64,000 nucleotides of DNA, taken from the NCBI GenBank assembly GCA_963576475.1, contig OY754990.1, forward strand, positions 7,995,485-8,059,484. The letters run 5' to 3'. The notes under the pieces are model-generated. The model was not told the DNA's origin. It searched no databases and saw only the letters and a program-made list of their open reading frames with translations. This document shows positions 52,885-63,140 of the stretch, piece by piece. Positions within the stretch are counted from its first letter, which is position 1; every line of letters begins with the position of its first letter. This DNA comes from Molanna angustata (taxonomy: Eukaryota > Arthropoda > Insecta > Trichoptera > Molannidae). Both the position numbers and the translations under genes were made by a program.

Positions 52885-53565
52885 AATTTATTGTTAAATT
52901 TCTATTACCTATTCGTTAAAAAAATTATATATTATATACTTAAAATTTATTTCTCGTATTTTTTTATAATCTTATTAGTATTTATTTTATTATATTTTTT
53001 TAGTAATTTTGCATCTATTATTTGTTATAAAAATCTATATATTTTATACTTAAAATTTATTTCTTACATTTTTTATAATTTTATTAGTATCCTTGTTTTG
53101 TTCTCTTAATAAAAATAAAGACTTTTTTTTAAAACTTATTGGTGGTTTCCCGATGTTTAGATTTTTTTGATTTCCCAATTAACCAGTTCAATTTTCGTAA
53201 AACAAAGTATGTAATCATAAAGGTTATACTACAGGCTTTCGAACACCAGTTACCTTTTTCTGTTTTGTTACCTCCTTTCTACGTGGTAAACAAAAATATA
53301 GAAAATGGTCAATTCTAGGCAACTGTCCCCTATACAAAATCTGAAAAGAATCCAATGAGTAATTTAGTCTATAATATAGCGTATAGTACAAAGTACACAC
53401 ACACACACACACACATATACATTGTGATGATACTTTCAGAATACAATTTCAGCATGATAGGTACCTACCAGTTGATAATCTGCAATAAAAATGGATCCTC
53501 AAAAATTGCGGATTCATAACTCCTTGGAATAGTGAGGATAAAATATAACTACATAGGTATATTTA

Positions 53566-54164
53566 ACTAATTATTTCACCTTCACGAGTGTAAGGTTGAT
53601 GATCCCTGAATGCATTTTTGGACATTCCCAAAATAATACAAAGAAATCCGGACGTAAGAGCACTTTGAAAATAATGACAGACGTCTGTCTTAGAACGGTC
53701 ACTTAAACAGAGAAAAAATTTTATACAAAAATCAGCACCCCGGGCAGAACTCTTGACAGAACTTTTTTGATATCCAGTCCTGGTTTTTATTAATACTATA
53801 GCAATATTATTGTATGGTATTCAGAACAGATATTTAGCAGATGGGACACTAATATTGTAGTAGTAGGTATGTGTAGGATACCTACCACATTTGGCAAGAT
53901 GGCCTTTATGGCTGCCATCATGATACCTATTATTTAATCTCCATACAACAGTAAACTGCATTATGATAGTCGCCTGGTAATGGCGTCGTAAATTATCGAA
54001 ACAGGATTCAGAAGTAATAATATTATGTAAAAGAAATATAGTTTTATTTTATTTTGCATAATAAAATCCTTTTATTATGCAAAATAAGGAATATGCTGAA
54101 TAATAATTAGAAAGAGTTTTAAAATATGCATTCAATTTTTCTAGATAATATGTTTAAACCTTAT
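53566..54164. other. Unassigned stretch
   Basis: A short palindromic TTATTTTGCATAATAAAATCC with its inverse TTTTATTATGCAAAATAA lies at 54050-54087. Otherwise nothing. Confidence 0.45.
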
Positions 54165-54735
54165 TGGTTATTATTTTTCGTTAGCATTTTCATTTTATTC
54201 GTAATTTGTCATTACTCATTTTCATCTTATTCCTGATTTGTCATTACCTTTTTTAACCTAATTCGTAATTTGTCATTACTCATTTTCATCTTATTCCTGA
54301 TTTGTCATTACCTTTTTTAACCTAATTCGTAATTTGTCATTACTCATTTTCATCTTATTCCTGATTTGTCATTACCTTTTTTAACCTAATTCGTAATTTG
54401 TCATTACTCATTTTTATCTTATTCGTAATTTATCATTACTCATTTTCATCTTATTCGTGATTTGTCATTACCTTTTTTACTTATTCGTAATTTTTCATTA
54501 CTCATTTTCATCTTATTTGTGATTTGTCATGACCTTTTTTTAACCTTATTCGTAATTTGTCATTACTTACTCTTTTTCGTCTTATTCGTTATTTTTTTTA
54601 ACCGTATTTGTAATTTATCATTACCTAATAAAAACTTATTCGTCATCTGTCATTACCAATTTAGACCTTATTCGTAATTTGTTCTTACTAATTTTTATCG
54701 TTATATATTATTACCTTTTTACCTTATTCGTAATT
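54165..54735 (+). repeat. 32/64-bp minisatellite
   Basis: Basic ~31-33 bp unit TTCGTAATTTGTCATTACTC + ATTTTCATCTTA. In the first part it alternates with TTCCTGATTTGTCATTACC + TTTTTTAACCTAA, giving a 64-bp period (TTCGTAATTTG C positions 54200, 54264, 54328 and 54392). It degenerates toward the 3' end. Confidence 0.9.
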
Positions 54736-55294
54736 TGATCTCATATATTTTCAAAAGTTTTGTGTTCTTTTATCGTGAAGTACAAATCAGAAACAGGCGT
54801 TCGGGTTTCTTTGCCTACCCTGCTTGAATTAAATAGTTTGAGGTCATTTAGGCGCCAGGCTGGTGCCCATAGCCTCTCGAGTATACTTCCATCTCCAAAG
54901 CTTCAAAGGAAGGTCATCAGGTTAGTGGTTTTGTTGTAGTGAATTTGTTAACGTCTTTAATATTTGATCTGCCTATATTGTCAACACCCACGCAATTTTC
55001 GTCTAAGACAACAACAAACACCATAGGTACCCACAATTCAGCACAAAACACCTTGACTCAACTGGTTCTTGAAGTTGTTACAACGACATCCAGACAAAGT
55101 AGTTGGAAAATATTACGTCGTGTTCTGATGTAATCAATAATAATTATCCAACTACTTCAAGACCTATAAGTTTATTGGACAATTTCACCAACACTTTTAG
55201 CTCTTATGTAAGTACTGTCTCAGAATCTTTAAGATATGTTAGTTTGGATTTTTGTTTCAGCAGCTACACAAGAATTATACACATAGGACACTAA
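54736..55294 (+). other. Unassigned, weak coding-like Thr/Ser-rich stretch
   Basis: The frame 54939-55133 is Thr/Ser-rich (TPTQFSSKTTTNTIGTHNSA). A second frame, 55103-55294, contains a good splice-like pair: TAT/GTAAGTACTG at 55208 and TTTTTGTTTCAG ending at 55260, an interval of only ~53 bp. It could be a relic of a host or transposon exon. The two frames do not join without a shift, so no gene is claimed. Confidence 0.25.
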
Positions 55295-55484
55295 GGCTGT
55301 GTTTCTCGAACAAAGATAAAAGCAAAAGTATATTTAAAATACCTACTTTGATTTCATAAAATTGTTCAAAACTTTTAGTGTTTCATTGAAATCTAATGCC
55401 GTCAAACGACGCATTTTTGAACAAATTCATGAAATCAAAGTATTTTTACTATACTATTACCGTTACTTTTGTTGAAACAACCCA
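55295..55484. mobile_element. ~190-bp inverted-repeat MITE
   Basis: GGCTGTGTTTCTCGAACAAA at the left against the inverse of TTTTGTTGAAACAACCC at the right. Inner blocks ATACCTACTTTGATTTCAT / ATGAAATCAAAGTATTTTT and ATTGTTCAAAA / TTTTGAACAAAT. Noncoding. Confidence 0.7.
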
Positions 55485-55562
55485 GCCAAAGAGCATTCAT
55501 ATTCTGGGAAAAGCATTCTATAATGACGATATGAATGTAATTTGAGGTTGTATTTTGATGAT

Positions 55563-55720
55563 TTTTACTCTCCACACTATGGAATAGTGGAGAGTCATGA
55601 TTTCACAATTTTTAAGCATAATTATTTTTACATCAATTTCTCAACGGGTATCATCTAGAGAGCGCACATTGCGTGTTTCGTCGTGATGTGTTTGTATGTA
55701 TGGCGTACGGATTATACTTT
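55563..55720 (+). mobile_element. Rep-A copy A10, 5' fragment
   Basis: TTTTTACTCTCCACACTATG, GAGAGTCATGATTTCACAAT, TTTCTCAACGGGTATCATCT and TGTTTGTATGTATGGCGTAC follow the start of Rep-A. The rest is lost. Confidence 0.7.
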
Positions 55721-55791
55721 TTGTGTCCTCTCTACAGCCCTTACTATAAGTCCGATCGACTTCATATTAACATCATATGTGTAAAGTCGGC

Positions 55792-55985
55792 CTTCGTGGC
55801 TCAGTTGGTTGAGTATCTGACTGCTGATCCAAAGTTCCCGGGTTCGATTCCTGGTGGAGACACAGTTTTTAATTGTGTTTTCAGTCTGGATCTGTGAGAC
55901 GATTGATATCGTAAGTCTCCAGAATGTGGCAACTTGTTATTGGGTGCGTGTTAAATCAATATTTGATATAGTAATAAATAAATAA
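55792..55985 (+). mobile_element. tRNA-derived SINE, type S1
   Basis: A box CGTGGCTCAGTTGGTTGAG, B box CCGGGTTCGATTCCTGGTGG, then the S1 body (GTGTTTTCAGTCTGGATCTG, GAATGTGGCAACTTGTTATT) and an AATAAATAAATAAAATAAAT tail. The best-preserved tRNA head in the window, but the acceptor end is replaced by the SINE body. Confidence 0.88.
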
Positions 55986-56349
55986 AATAAATAAAGTGCA
56001 CAGACTTAGAATTGATTAGTTTTCCATATAAAGGTATCCGTTAATATCTTCTAAATGATTTCATCTGTACAAATTTTCAAAATGCTCTCACAGTCTGGAA
56101 AATCGAGGTAATTATTTTTATACTGTTTGAAATTTTGATAAAACAAAAATACACCAATCAAAAATGCATTCAAGGATTGTCAAAATTTATATAAAAAATC
56201 TATGGTTTGCCATATCAATGTGAAATAAATTTCATATTTGTATGAAAAATGCATAATAACAGAAGTAAAATAACTTCTGTATGGGAAAATTGAGTGATCA
56301 ACTTCATATTGATATTGTATGTGTCTCTATAGACAAGTGTATTTTTTAC
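55986..56349. other. AT-rich stretch, nothing recognised
   Basis: Contains a small inverted motif with ACTTCTGT (56258-56285). No family. Confidence 0.45.
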
Positions 56350-56470
56350 TCTCCATTTCTATCTTCCTCAAGGGGTAGGCAGTGAGAACCGAACACCGCA
56401 TTCTTCTATCTTGACACATACATCGCCTCATTAACATTGATACACTGTCTCATACTTGCTCATCTTACTA
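56350..56470 (-). pseudogene. RTE-type LINE relic, minus strand
   Basis: The minus strand reads RASMRQCINVNEAMYV, then a degraded Q-D-R and T-A-Y-P-L: the RACMRRCMNVDEAMNVCQDR...SAYP end of the RTE tail. The 3' CTACCCC(T) motif is conserved. Confidence 0.7.
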
Positions 56471-56521
56471 GTAAAAGGATAAACAATTTATTTTGTTTAC
56501 ATGTTAGTCTCGTTATTTGAT

Positions 56522-56640
56522 ACAATTCTGGTGTGTGAGGATAATCGCACGTGCCGTGTTTACTTTAATAAGGTAATGCACACCAGTACGCCCATCGCTG
56601 GTTACTCCACATTTGCCGTGATGATATGAATGAATGAATA
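56522..56640 (+). repeat. T-family repeat, copy T5, 3' part
   Basis: ATAATCGCACGTGCCGTGTT, AAGGTAATGCACACCAGTAC and ATCGCTGGTTACTCCACATT, then GATGATATGAATGAATGAAT. Confidence 0.75.
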
Positions 56641-56946
56641 TTATAACATTGAACACGATGTTTTTTTTAGGAATTTCCTATGCTAAATATAGTTATCAAG
56701 TATGGCTTCAGAAATCCATAATGGTCATAATATGTACCTAGCTATAGTAAATTTACATCAGAATGACGTACAAAGGTATTTAAACCATCTATACCTTCGA
56801 ATTGTTGTTCTTTATAAATCTAATTTTTGCTAATTCATAATCTTGTTTGTGAATGTCAAATACAATAGGTATATATACACTACAGACCAATAATCTATAG
56901 ACATGACATAGGTAAGACTTCATGGTACATATCGCGTAACTGTGCC
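56641..56946. other. Unassigned stretch
   Basis: Nothing recognised. Confidence 0.45.
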
Positions 56947-57506
56947 GAATGAACGTATGAACGAATGAACGAACGAACGAATGAACGAACGAACGAATTA
57001 ACAAACTAACGTATGGACGAACTAACGAACTTACGAACGAACGAACGAACGAACGAACGAATGAACAAAGGAACGAACGAACGAACGAACGAATGAACAA
57101 ACGAACGAATGAACGAACGTATGAACGAACGAATGAACGAACGAACGACTGAACGAATGAATAAACTAACGTATGGACGAACTAATGTATGAACGAATGA
57201 ACGAACGTATGAACGAACGAACGAATGAATGAACGAACGACTGAAGAAACGAACGAATGAACGAACGAATGAACGAACGAACGTATGGACGAACTAACGA
57301 ACGAATGAACAAACGAACGAACGAACGAATGACCGAACGAATGGACGAACGAATGAATAAACGACTGAACGAACGATAGAATGACAGAACGACTGAACGA
57401 CTGAACGAATGAACGAACGAACGAACGTATGAACGAACGCATGAACGAATGAACGAACGAACGACTGAACTAATGAACGAATGAACGAACAAACGAATGA
57501 ACGTCA
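56947..57506 (+). repeat. Tetranucleotide array, GAAC/GAAT units
   Basis: ~560 bp of imperfect GAACGAACGAATGAACGAAC. It includes GTATGGACGAACTAACG-type variants at 57010, 57170 and 57282, showing a higher-order period. A short outlying piece (AACGAATGAACGAACGTATG) occurs at 57623-57650 after ~115 bp of unrelated sequence. Arg/Ser/Phe-rich minus frames (56789-57507) are artefacts. Confidence 0.95.
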
Positions 57507-58017
57507 TACTCTTACCATACGTATTGTTTAAAAAAATGATATATTTTTCGTTTATACTAGATGTATTAATTTTTTTAAATGTTTTAACGGGCTAATAAAA
57601 TTAAATATTAATTACTATTACTAAACGAATGAACGAACGTATGAACAAATGAGTAAATAGATACATGATTATAGAAATAAATATCAGCTTCCGAATTGCA
57701 TGATTTATGCCGAGTTTACACCTCGTGTGTTGTTTCAATTGGAATCGATATTCTGCGGTTGTGGTATTCATAAGGTTTCCCTGTATGTAGGTATACCATT
57801 ACCATTACCATTATTACCAATACCAAACACACCAACCAGAAGTGCACCAGTAGCATTTCATATTATTAAACCATTCCAATACCCCCAGCCAACCCTACTT
57901 TATCTCTCTTTAGAAAGCCAATATGATATTATTCACGAATATAACTATCTGAGCATTTTTTGTGGCTTCGCCGATTTATGAAAATATTTAATCATTTTTC
58001 CATTAATTTATTCATAC
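57507..58017. other. Unassigned stretch
   Basis: The frame 57700-57981 (plus, 93 residues) starts with an ATG and has mixed composition (PLPLPLLPIPNTPTR from an ACCATTACC-type simple repeat at 57794). No family recognised and the repeat makes the frame suspect. Confidence 0.4.
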
Positions 58018-58135
58018 GGGTACGTATACGGGTGCGCATCACCTTATAAAAGCAAACATGACACGTGCGTGTATCAGTACCCACACACCAGTCTCGTCAT
58101 ACCTAAAAAGTCACTGCATTCAATAGAATGTGAGA
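58018..58135 (-). repeat. T-family repeat, copy T6, inverted
   Basis: GCGCATCACCTTATAAAAGC, GTACCCACACACCAGTCTCG and CATTCAATAGAATGTGAGAT are the reverse of the middle of the T repeat (CACATTCTGAATG, GAGACTGG, TATAAGG). The GAAT tail is absent. Confidence 0.65.
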
Positions 58136-58155
58136 TTTTTCGAGTTTACTTTTGT

Positions 58156-58982
58156 TAAGCAGCCCATTCACGATCGTGTCATTCGGCGTCGTTCCATATG
58201 GACTGGCTCCATTTGGAGCATTGTAAAATTTTCATCACACTCACGGGCGCGCCATCGAGCCATCAAAATTAGTATACGCAAGTGGTCGGTGCTTTCGAAT
58301 TAATAAGTTCTATTTTTTTTAATATTCAAGTAAAAATGAGTTATAATTCTGATGATGAGTTTTATACAACTGCTATTTAGTGGTTTGTTTATATATAAAT
58401 AGAAAAAAACAAAATTAGTATACACTATCAGTGTTATTTATAAAAATAAATTTGGTTCAATTGAACCCGGTTCAAAGTTTTATTCTGAAATTCAAATATT
58501 CTTATACAAGAATTATTTATTTTTATATGAGAATATTTGAATTTCAGAATAAGACTTTGAACCGGGTTCAATTGAACCAAATTTATTTTTATAAATAACA
58601 CTGTTTTAGTATATACTATTTTTTGAAATTTTCAAGTAAAAATGAGTTATAATTCTGATGATTAGTTTTATACAAGTGCTATAGCGGTTTGTTTATATAT
58701 AAAAAGAAAAAACCAAAGAGAAAATGTTGTATTTTCGCATTCACGAGAGAACAAACAAACAGCTCGGCGCAATGTACTGCTGGTTTTCACACTCACAAGC
58801 ATGCCGTACCGACAGGATGCGCCGCGCCGTTTGTCGCGGCCATAGAATTGTTTCGATTGTTTGAAATTCCATTTTGGTGTGTCAGGCCAATTGGGGTGCG
58901 CGGGATTTGACATTCACGAGCGCATTTTGGAGTGATAGCAAGCCATTTGGAAGGATGGCGCGATCGTGAATGGGGGCCTTTA
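58156..58982 (-). mobile_element. Rep-D copy D2, inverted relative to D1
   Basis: The left end TAAGCAGCCCATTCACGATC and right end CGATCGTGAATGGGGGCCTT are inverted. The interior matches D1 in reverse. A ~150-bp segment (AAAATTAGTATAC to the TATATATAAATAGAAAAAAAC tract) is present twice in tandem, at ~58262-58410 and ~58411-58710, and the second copy carries a 175-bp palindrome. Noncoding; the frames at 58668-58999 are shadows. Confidence 0.85.
58429..58603. mobile_element. 175-bp palindromic MITE nested in Rep-D D2
   Basis: Arms of ~75 bp: CAGTGTTATTTATAAAAATA and ACCCGGTTCAAAGTTTTATT, mirrored to end TTTTTATAAATAACACTG. Includes the palindromic GGTTCAATTGAACC in each arm. AT-rich loop. Very few mismatches by eye, so relatively young. 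Confidence 0.88.
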
Positions 58983-59074
58983 TAAGTCAATTGGAGCATG
59001 TATCAGTCATCTGGAATCCACAATATAATATGACCTAACAGTATAGAACCAATTCAACAATTTTTTTTGAGACA

Positions 59075-59400
59075 CGATGTACAAATTTGGTAATAACTAC
59101 AAACATGAATTGGAGACTTTACAGACAAGACGAAGGACCTCAGACTTAATGTACCTTTATGTATGACATAACTGCAATATTGACTGTAAAGACCTTCTGC
59201 GAACAAGGCACACCTCAACGTTCTTTTTAGACAAAAAAAACTCGCTCAGAATACGCCATTGTACCGATGCCTTACCGCATATAATAATTTGGAAAGGATC
59301 AGGTCCGTAGACATATTCTGTATGTATACAGGACCCTTTTCAGGAGCCACATTAACAGGAATAATTAATTGTTTTGTTACCAGCAGTGAGTACATATAAC
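59075..59400 (+). pseudogene. LINE C-terminal relic
   Basis: In one frame from ~59198 it reads ANKAHLNVLFRQKKLAQN, TPLYRCLTAYNNLERIRSVD and IFCMYTGPFSG. Upstream, in another frame, it reads TLQTRRRTSDLMYLY. Together they form the 'LQtRR..DL.yLyK...VPxR...PL...NxL.R' tail of CR1-like LINEs, with two or more frameshifts. Same family as 28945-29255. Confidence 0.7.
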
Positions 59401-59504
59401 ATGAAATTAAAGTTAGGCTGATTAAGTTACAATTACTTATGTTGCTATTCATATTTATTATATTGTTATTAAATATTATTGTACATAGTCATTTTTTTTT
59501 AAAT

Positions 59505-59712
59505 AAATAAAATAAAAGTATGGATACTATGTCAAATATAAATTTAAGTCGCACCCAATAACAAGTTGCCATATTCTAGAGACTGACGAATATAAATCTT
59601 ATCACAGATCCAGACTGAAAACACAATTAAAACTGTGTCTCCACCGGGAATCGCACCCGAGACTTTTGTATCAGCAGTCTGATACCGAACCAACTGAACC
59701 ACAAAGGCCACG
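59505..59712 (-). mobile_element. tRNA-derived SINE, type S1
   Basis: The plus strand has TCGCACCCAATAACAAGTTG, CAGATCCAGACTGAAAACAC, TCTCCACCGGGAATCGCACC (B box side) and ACCAACTGAACCACAAAG (A box side), with an AAATAAATAAAATAAAA tail at its left edge. Confidence 0.85.
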
Positions 59713-59794
59713 ATTATTCTACAAAAGGAAAAAATATGTATGTTAATCTACAATTAATTTAATTTGTTAAAAAAACTCGTAAAATGGAGTTCTT

Positions 59795-59840
59795 CAACGT
59801 TAAAACCATTATTGTTGCCTGTTGTATTTTCGGGTGTCAC
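59795..59840 (-). repeat. T-family fragment, inverted
   Basis: TTATTGTTGCCTGTTGTATT followed by TTCGGGTGTCACGAAAA; the reverse of part of the 106-bp unit. It touches the RTE copy that follows. Confidence 0.6.
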
Positions 59841-59844
59841 GAAA

Positions 59845-60362
59845 ATACTTCCTCTTCCTCTCCTGCCTACAGGCCTGTTGGCCTGTTTATGTCCTGCGTC
59901 AGCTTCCCTCTGTGCCGTGGACTGTCAGCTGTCCTTTCATACATTGGGAGGACGTCCTGAAGGTCTGCTTCCTCGGGGAACAATATCCCTGGCCTCTTTG
60001 ACGGTAATTGAGTCCTCAATCTTTTCACGTGTTGGTTCCAGAACCTCCTTCTCTGTCGACCCAGTCTAACGATATCCTCAACTTCGCACAGCCATCGAAA
60101 CTCTGTGTTTCGTACTCTATCACGTAGGGTTTTGCTAACGATGCTACCGAGTACCTTCATTTCGCTGGTTCAATGGAGGTTTTTGGTACAGACAGTTGTT
60201 GCTCTGGATCCTATTACGTAAGTCATCATAGGACAAACACATGCCTTGAAGATTCGATCCTTGCTAGGGACCTTCATATGCTTGTTTTTACAGATGAAAT
60301 CTCTCAAACAACCGGATAATGCCGCGGTGTTTTATGTCTGTTCGAGCATTTCACCATAAACT
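59845..60362 (-). pseudogene. RTE-type LINE relic, sibling of 33003-33799
   Basis: The minus strand gives NTAALSGCLRDFICKNKHMK, IFKACVCPMMTYVIGSRATT, EMKVLGSIVSKTLRDRVRN and VEDIVRLGRQRRRFWNQHV, then after a frameshift a G-R-P-P-N-V-x-K-D-S end. Every block has its counterpart in 33056-33480 in the same order. Frameshifts and stops show more decay, and the YADD part is lost. The frame 59867-60160 is the best-preserved part. Confidence 0.85.
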
Positions 60363-60374
60363 CAAACGATGATG

Positions 60375-60900
60375 ATAATATATTATGATTCTCCCCATGA
60401 GTGATCGTAAACGATTAACCGAGCAGGATGCTCGCGATCACTGGAGAACATTCTGGGATCGAGAGAGCACGGTCAAGGGTTCGTTGTATAAAGAAATACA
60501 ATGTGATATACCAGGCAAGCCTTTGTATCACAAGATGAATTTTAATATTTTTTTTTTATTTTCTATCCAAAAACATAGAGTAAATATATCCCGAATGCGG
60601 TTTTGTCATTAAAGACTCGATTCTCATTTATTCAGATTAAATCTTGTAAATTCTACTTATTGCGAGTGTGGCCTAGATCTATGTTGAAGATCTGGACCAG
60701 TTATTCTTGCTTCCCCAATAATCTACAAAGAAATATTAAAATTTATTGAGAAAAACATGGTAGTTTTGTAGGCGTTATTTGTCTTTTTATGTTTTTTGTT
60801 TTTATTTATGTAAAAATCTCACGTCATAAAATGGCACAAATCGACCTTAAATGGTCGTATTATTGCCTATGTATAAAAATAATAATAATATCACTATTAT
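60375..60900 (+). pseudogene. Jockey/I-like LINE relic with internal deletion
   Basis: The frame at 60385-60612 gives RLTEQDARDHWRTFWDRE, then RVNISRMRFCH, a stop, and RLDSHLFRLNLVNSTYCECG in the same frame, matching the 'R-x-R-x-G-H-x-R-L-x-S-H-L...L...S-x-x-C-x-C-G' region near the end of jockey/I-type ORF2. It then joins DLCxEDLDQ and, after a ~110-bp deletion compared with 49522-49710, ASPIIYKEILKFIEKNMVVL with a stop. The 3' UTR is shared with 49710-49810 (GGCACAAATCGACCTTAAAT). Confidence 0.8.
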
Positions 60901-60904
60901 GGAA

Positions 60905-61576
60905 GCACTCTTCCATGGCGCTAACTTAGAGCAATGAAATTGTAAATAATAAAATAAATATTAATAACTTAAAATTCGGTATCTACGATATTTTTTTGTC
61001 TTCGGAGTTGAAATGACCTCACAAGTTGAGGAATTCTTATAAAAAATAGAGTTTTTGTGTCATTTGTACGATCTCTATATCTTCTGATTAGCTGTGTTAG
61101 AGATATAAAGGTAGGTTCGACAGTGATAGACAACATTTTATTTAATCTAACGAGTACCGTTTTCATTACATTATTATTTGAATCATTTAATTTATTTATA
61201 ACATGCACGGATTGTTTTTTGTTGATCATAACAAAATTTAATGTTAAAATTAACCGAACTATATATGTGACAACAAAACATTATTTTTTTTGCGCATACA
61301 GCCAAACAGTACAGTCATAGATAGATTAGCCTTTATTACTGATAACAAAGGTTTGGCTAAAACGCAGGAAGCCAGTTCGGTTGCCATAATATTTTTTTCA
61401 GTGTGGTGTGGAAACATGACATGGGAACTTAGGATGCTATAGTAGGCTATATAGTATATTTTGAAAATAATTTCCCCAGTAACCTCAAAAGATACATCTT
61501 TGAATTAGCGAACAGTTTGTATTCACATGTTTAGTCTATTACATGAGTTTTTTTAATCTGTTTAATACTTTTCTAG
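60905..61576. other. AT-rich stretch, nothing recognised
   Basis: Opposed open frames at 60969-61320 have no motif. CATACAGCCAAACAGTACAG at 61296 resembles ACACAGCCAAACCGTACAG at 10430, a short dispersed match. Confidence 0.4.
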
Positions 61577-61706
61577 TAAAATCAGTTTTGGTAAAACCCT
61601 TTTTATTTTTTTTTATAGTAAGTAACTAAAAAAATACAAGGCCTATGAAGTAAATTTTTACCTTAATCGAAAGAGAATATGAAAATCTACCGGCTAAGTT
61701 TTTTAT
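61577..61706 (-). repeat. Rep-H, copy 2, inverted
   Basis: TAAAACCCTTTTTATTT, CAAGGCCTATGAAGTAAATT and GAAAATCTACCGGCTAAG are the reverse of the landmarks at 17165-17308. It abuts Rep-F copy F4. Confidence 0.6.
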
Positions 61707-62495
61707 TACTAGTTGCATGTAACACATGAGATCCAACTGTCGATAGCGATAGTATGTATAGTTGAAGAATATGTACCAAACTATAAACCCATAGATACAA
61801 ATTATTGAATATTTTCAGATATTTTGTTTTTTATACAACATATGTAGGTATGTATGTCAAGATAGGATAGTATGGAGGAAGATCCTTTTTCCTACCCAGA
61901 ATATGCAAATAGCATGATGGTATGTATGTATGTTTGGAGATGAAGTATCAAACTATTAAGTCTTCTTACATATTGTGTATAGGCGACTGCCATACAAAAT
62001 GTATGAAGCGATGTCGTCACTAAATTCAATTTTTAAAAAAATTGTTAAAAAAAATTGAGATCTTCTACTACAATGTTGATATTTTTTATAGAAAATTAAA
62101 TTATCTAGTTGGTGTGTTTCGGCTTTTTTCGATAATTGTAAAAGTTTTGGAAATATAGGCAGTTAAACTCATAAATTTATCATAAAAAAATATTTTTCTT
62201 AATAAAAAATGTTTGAGAAACCCTGGAATTTTTTTGAAAAAACTAATTTGAGATTTTGTATTTGTCTATGTTTGTACCAATTTTCAGCGTTCTAACGTTT
62301 ATGGTTTCTGAGATATATGGAAAAATAAAATAAAAATTCAAAAGTTGATAACCCCTGACTGAAACAAAAATTCAAAATTCCGAGTATAAAAGTTTTGTAG
62401 GCCTGTAACTGTTTATATATTCTGAAATTTTAGGCTCTGTAAATTGAGCGGATCAAAAGTTATAAGGGGGGGACGGACACACACACAGACACACA

Positions 62496-62544
<49 letters not shown>

Positions 62545-62748
62545 ACGAAATGTTCTACTCCGAATTCTGAGTAAATCCGTGTATGGAACATATATGCTGC
62601 GAAGCCTCTAAGTTGGTGTTTTTTGACTTCAAAGTTGGAAAAGCCGTGAAAAAAGTAGACCTCTCCATACAATTCTCGCGTATTCTGGCTTGATACATTG
62701 TCGATATGTTAAGAGAACAAAGTTCTCCTGAACAAATCGACAGTTGGA
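61706..62748 (+). mobile_element. Rep-F copy F4, full length
   Basis: From ACTAGTTGCATGTAACACAT / GATCCAACTGTCGATA to ACAAATCGACAGTTGGAT. All landmarks listed for F3 are present. A CA tract (~60 bp, 62476-62540) expands the ACACACAGACACAC position. The ends are inverted over ~15 bp. Noncoding. Confidence 0.9.
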
Positions 62749-62754
62749 TAATTA

Positions 62755-63075
62755 TTATGTACGTGTGTATGTCACTGAACTCCTCTTAAGCGGCTTGAAC
62801 GATTTTGATGATTTTTTTTCAATATGTATTTGAATGGATTCCTAGATGGTCTAGATTTACAACAAATAAGAATCAAAAATTTGAACAGTGGAAATAAAAA
62901 ATATAAAAAATAATATGTGCTAAAAATATACGCCTGGTATTATGTAAACAATATAACTTTTGAGATATACAATAATTTACAAAATAGGAGTTTCATTAAT
63001 ATCTTTATATAGAATTCTTCTGTAAGTGTGTATGTCACTGAACTCCTAAACGACTGGAGCGATTTGAATGAAAGA
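62755..63075 (+). repeat. Rep-G, copy 2
   Basis: Two GTGTATGTCACTGAACTCCT blocks at 62764 and 63029 flank CCTAGATGGTCTAGATTTAC and ACGCCTGGTATTATGTAAAC, as in 20868-21175. It sits between two copies of the Rep-F 3' end. Confidence 0.7.
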
Positions 63076-63140
63076 GTAGTCGAGCCAACGTTCGGGCAGG
63101 CATCGTCTGTCGGATCCATGTAATAAATTTATTTAATTCT

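Larger units (their letters stand above)
51627..53330 (+). mobile_element. pogo-like DNA transposon, internally deleted
   Basis: Termini GGGGAGGGTTGCCGAAGTTG and, inverted at the right, GGGGACAGTTGCCTAGAATT (imperfect, ~24 bp). TA duplicated at 51625-51626 and 53331-53332; copy A8 (AGATATACAAATTTG) gives the empty target with one TA. Length 1704 bp. It keeps a 5' exon and intron, an N-terminal psq-type DNA-binding frame and a C-terminal zinc-finger frame. The DDE catalytic core expected between them (~200 codons) is missing. TA duplications and these domains fit the pogo/Tigger group of Tc1/mariner. The class is inference from domains and target site. Confidence 0.88.
51541..53550 (-). mobile_element. 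Rep-A copy A9, split by the pogo-like element
   Basis: 51541-51626 (GAGAAGCACTGATCAGATAT to GCGAGTATCAGATA) and 53331-53550 (TATACAAAATCTGAAAAGAA to GGATTCATAACTCCTTGGAA) are consecutive in the uninterrupted copy A8 at 47725-47955. Its GT tract (ACACACACACACACACACAC) lies at 53397. Confidence 0.85.

Noticed and set aside
55792..55865. Functional tRNA gene
   Set aside because: A and B boxes are good, but the acceptor stem does not close and a SINE body follows; three other loci share the same body.
56789..57507. Arg/Ser/Phe repeat proteins on the minus strand
   Set aside because: Translation of a tetranucleotide array; no composition or motif of a real gene.
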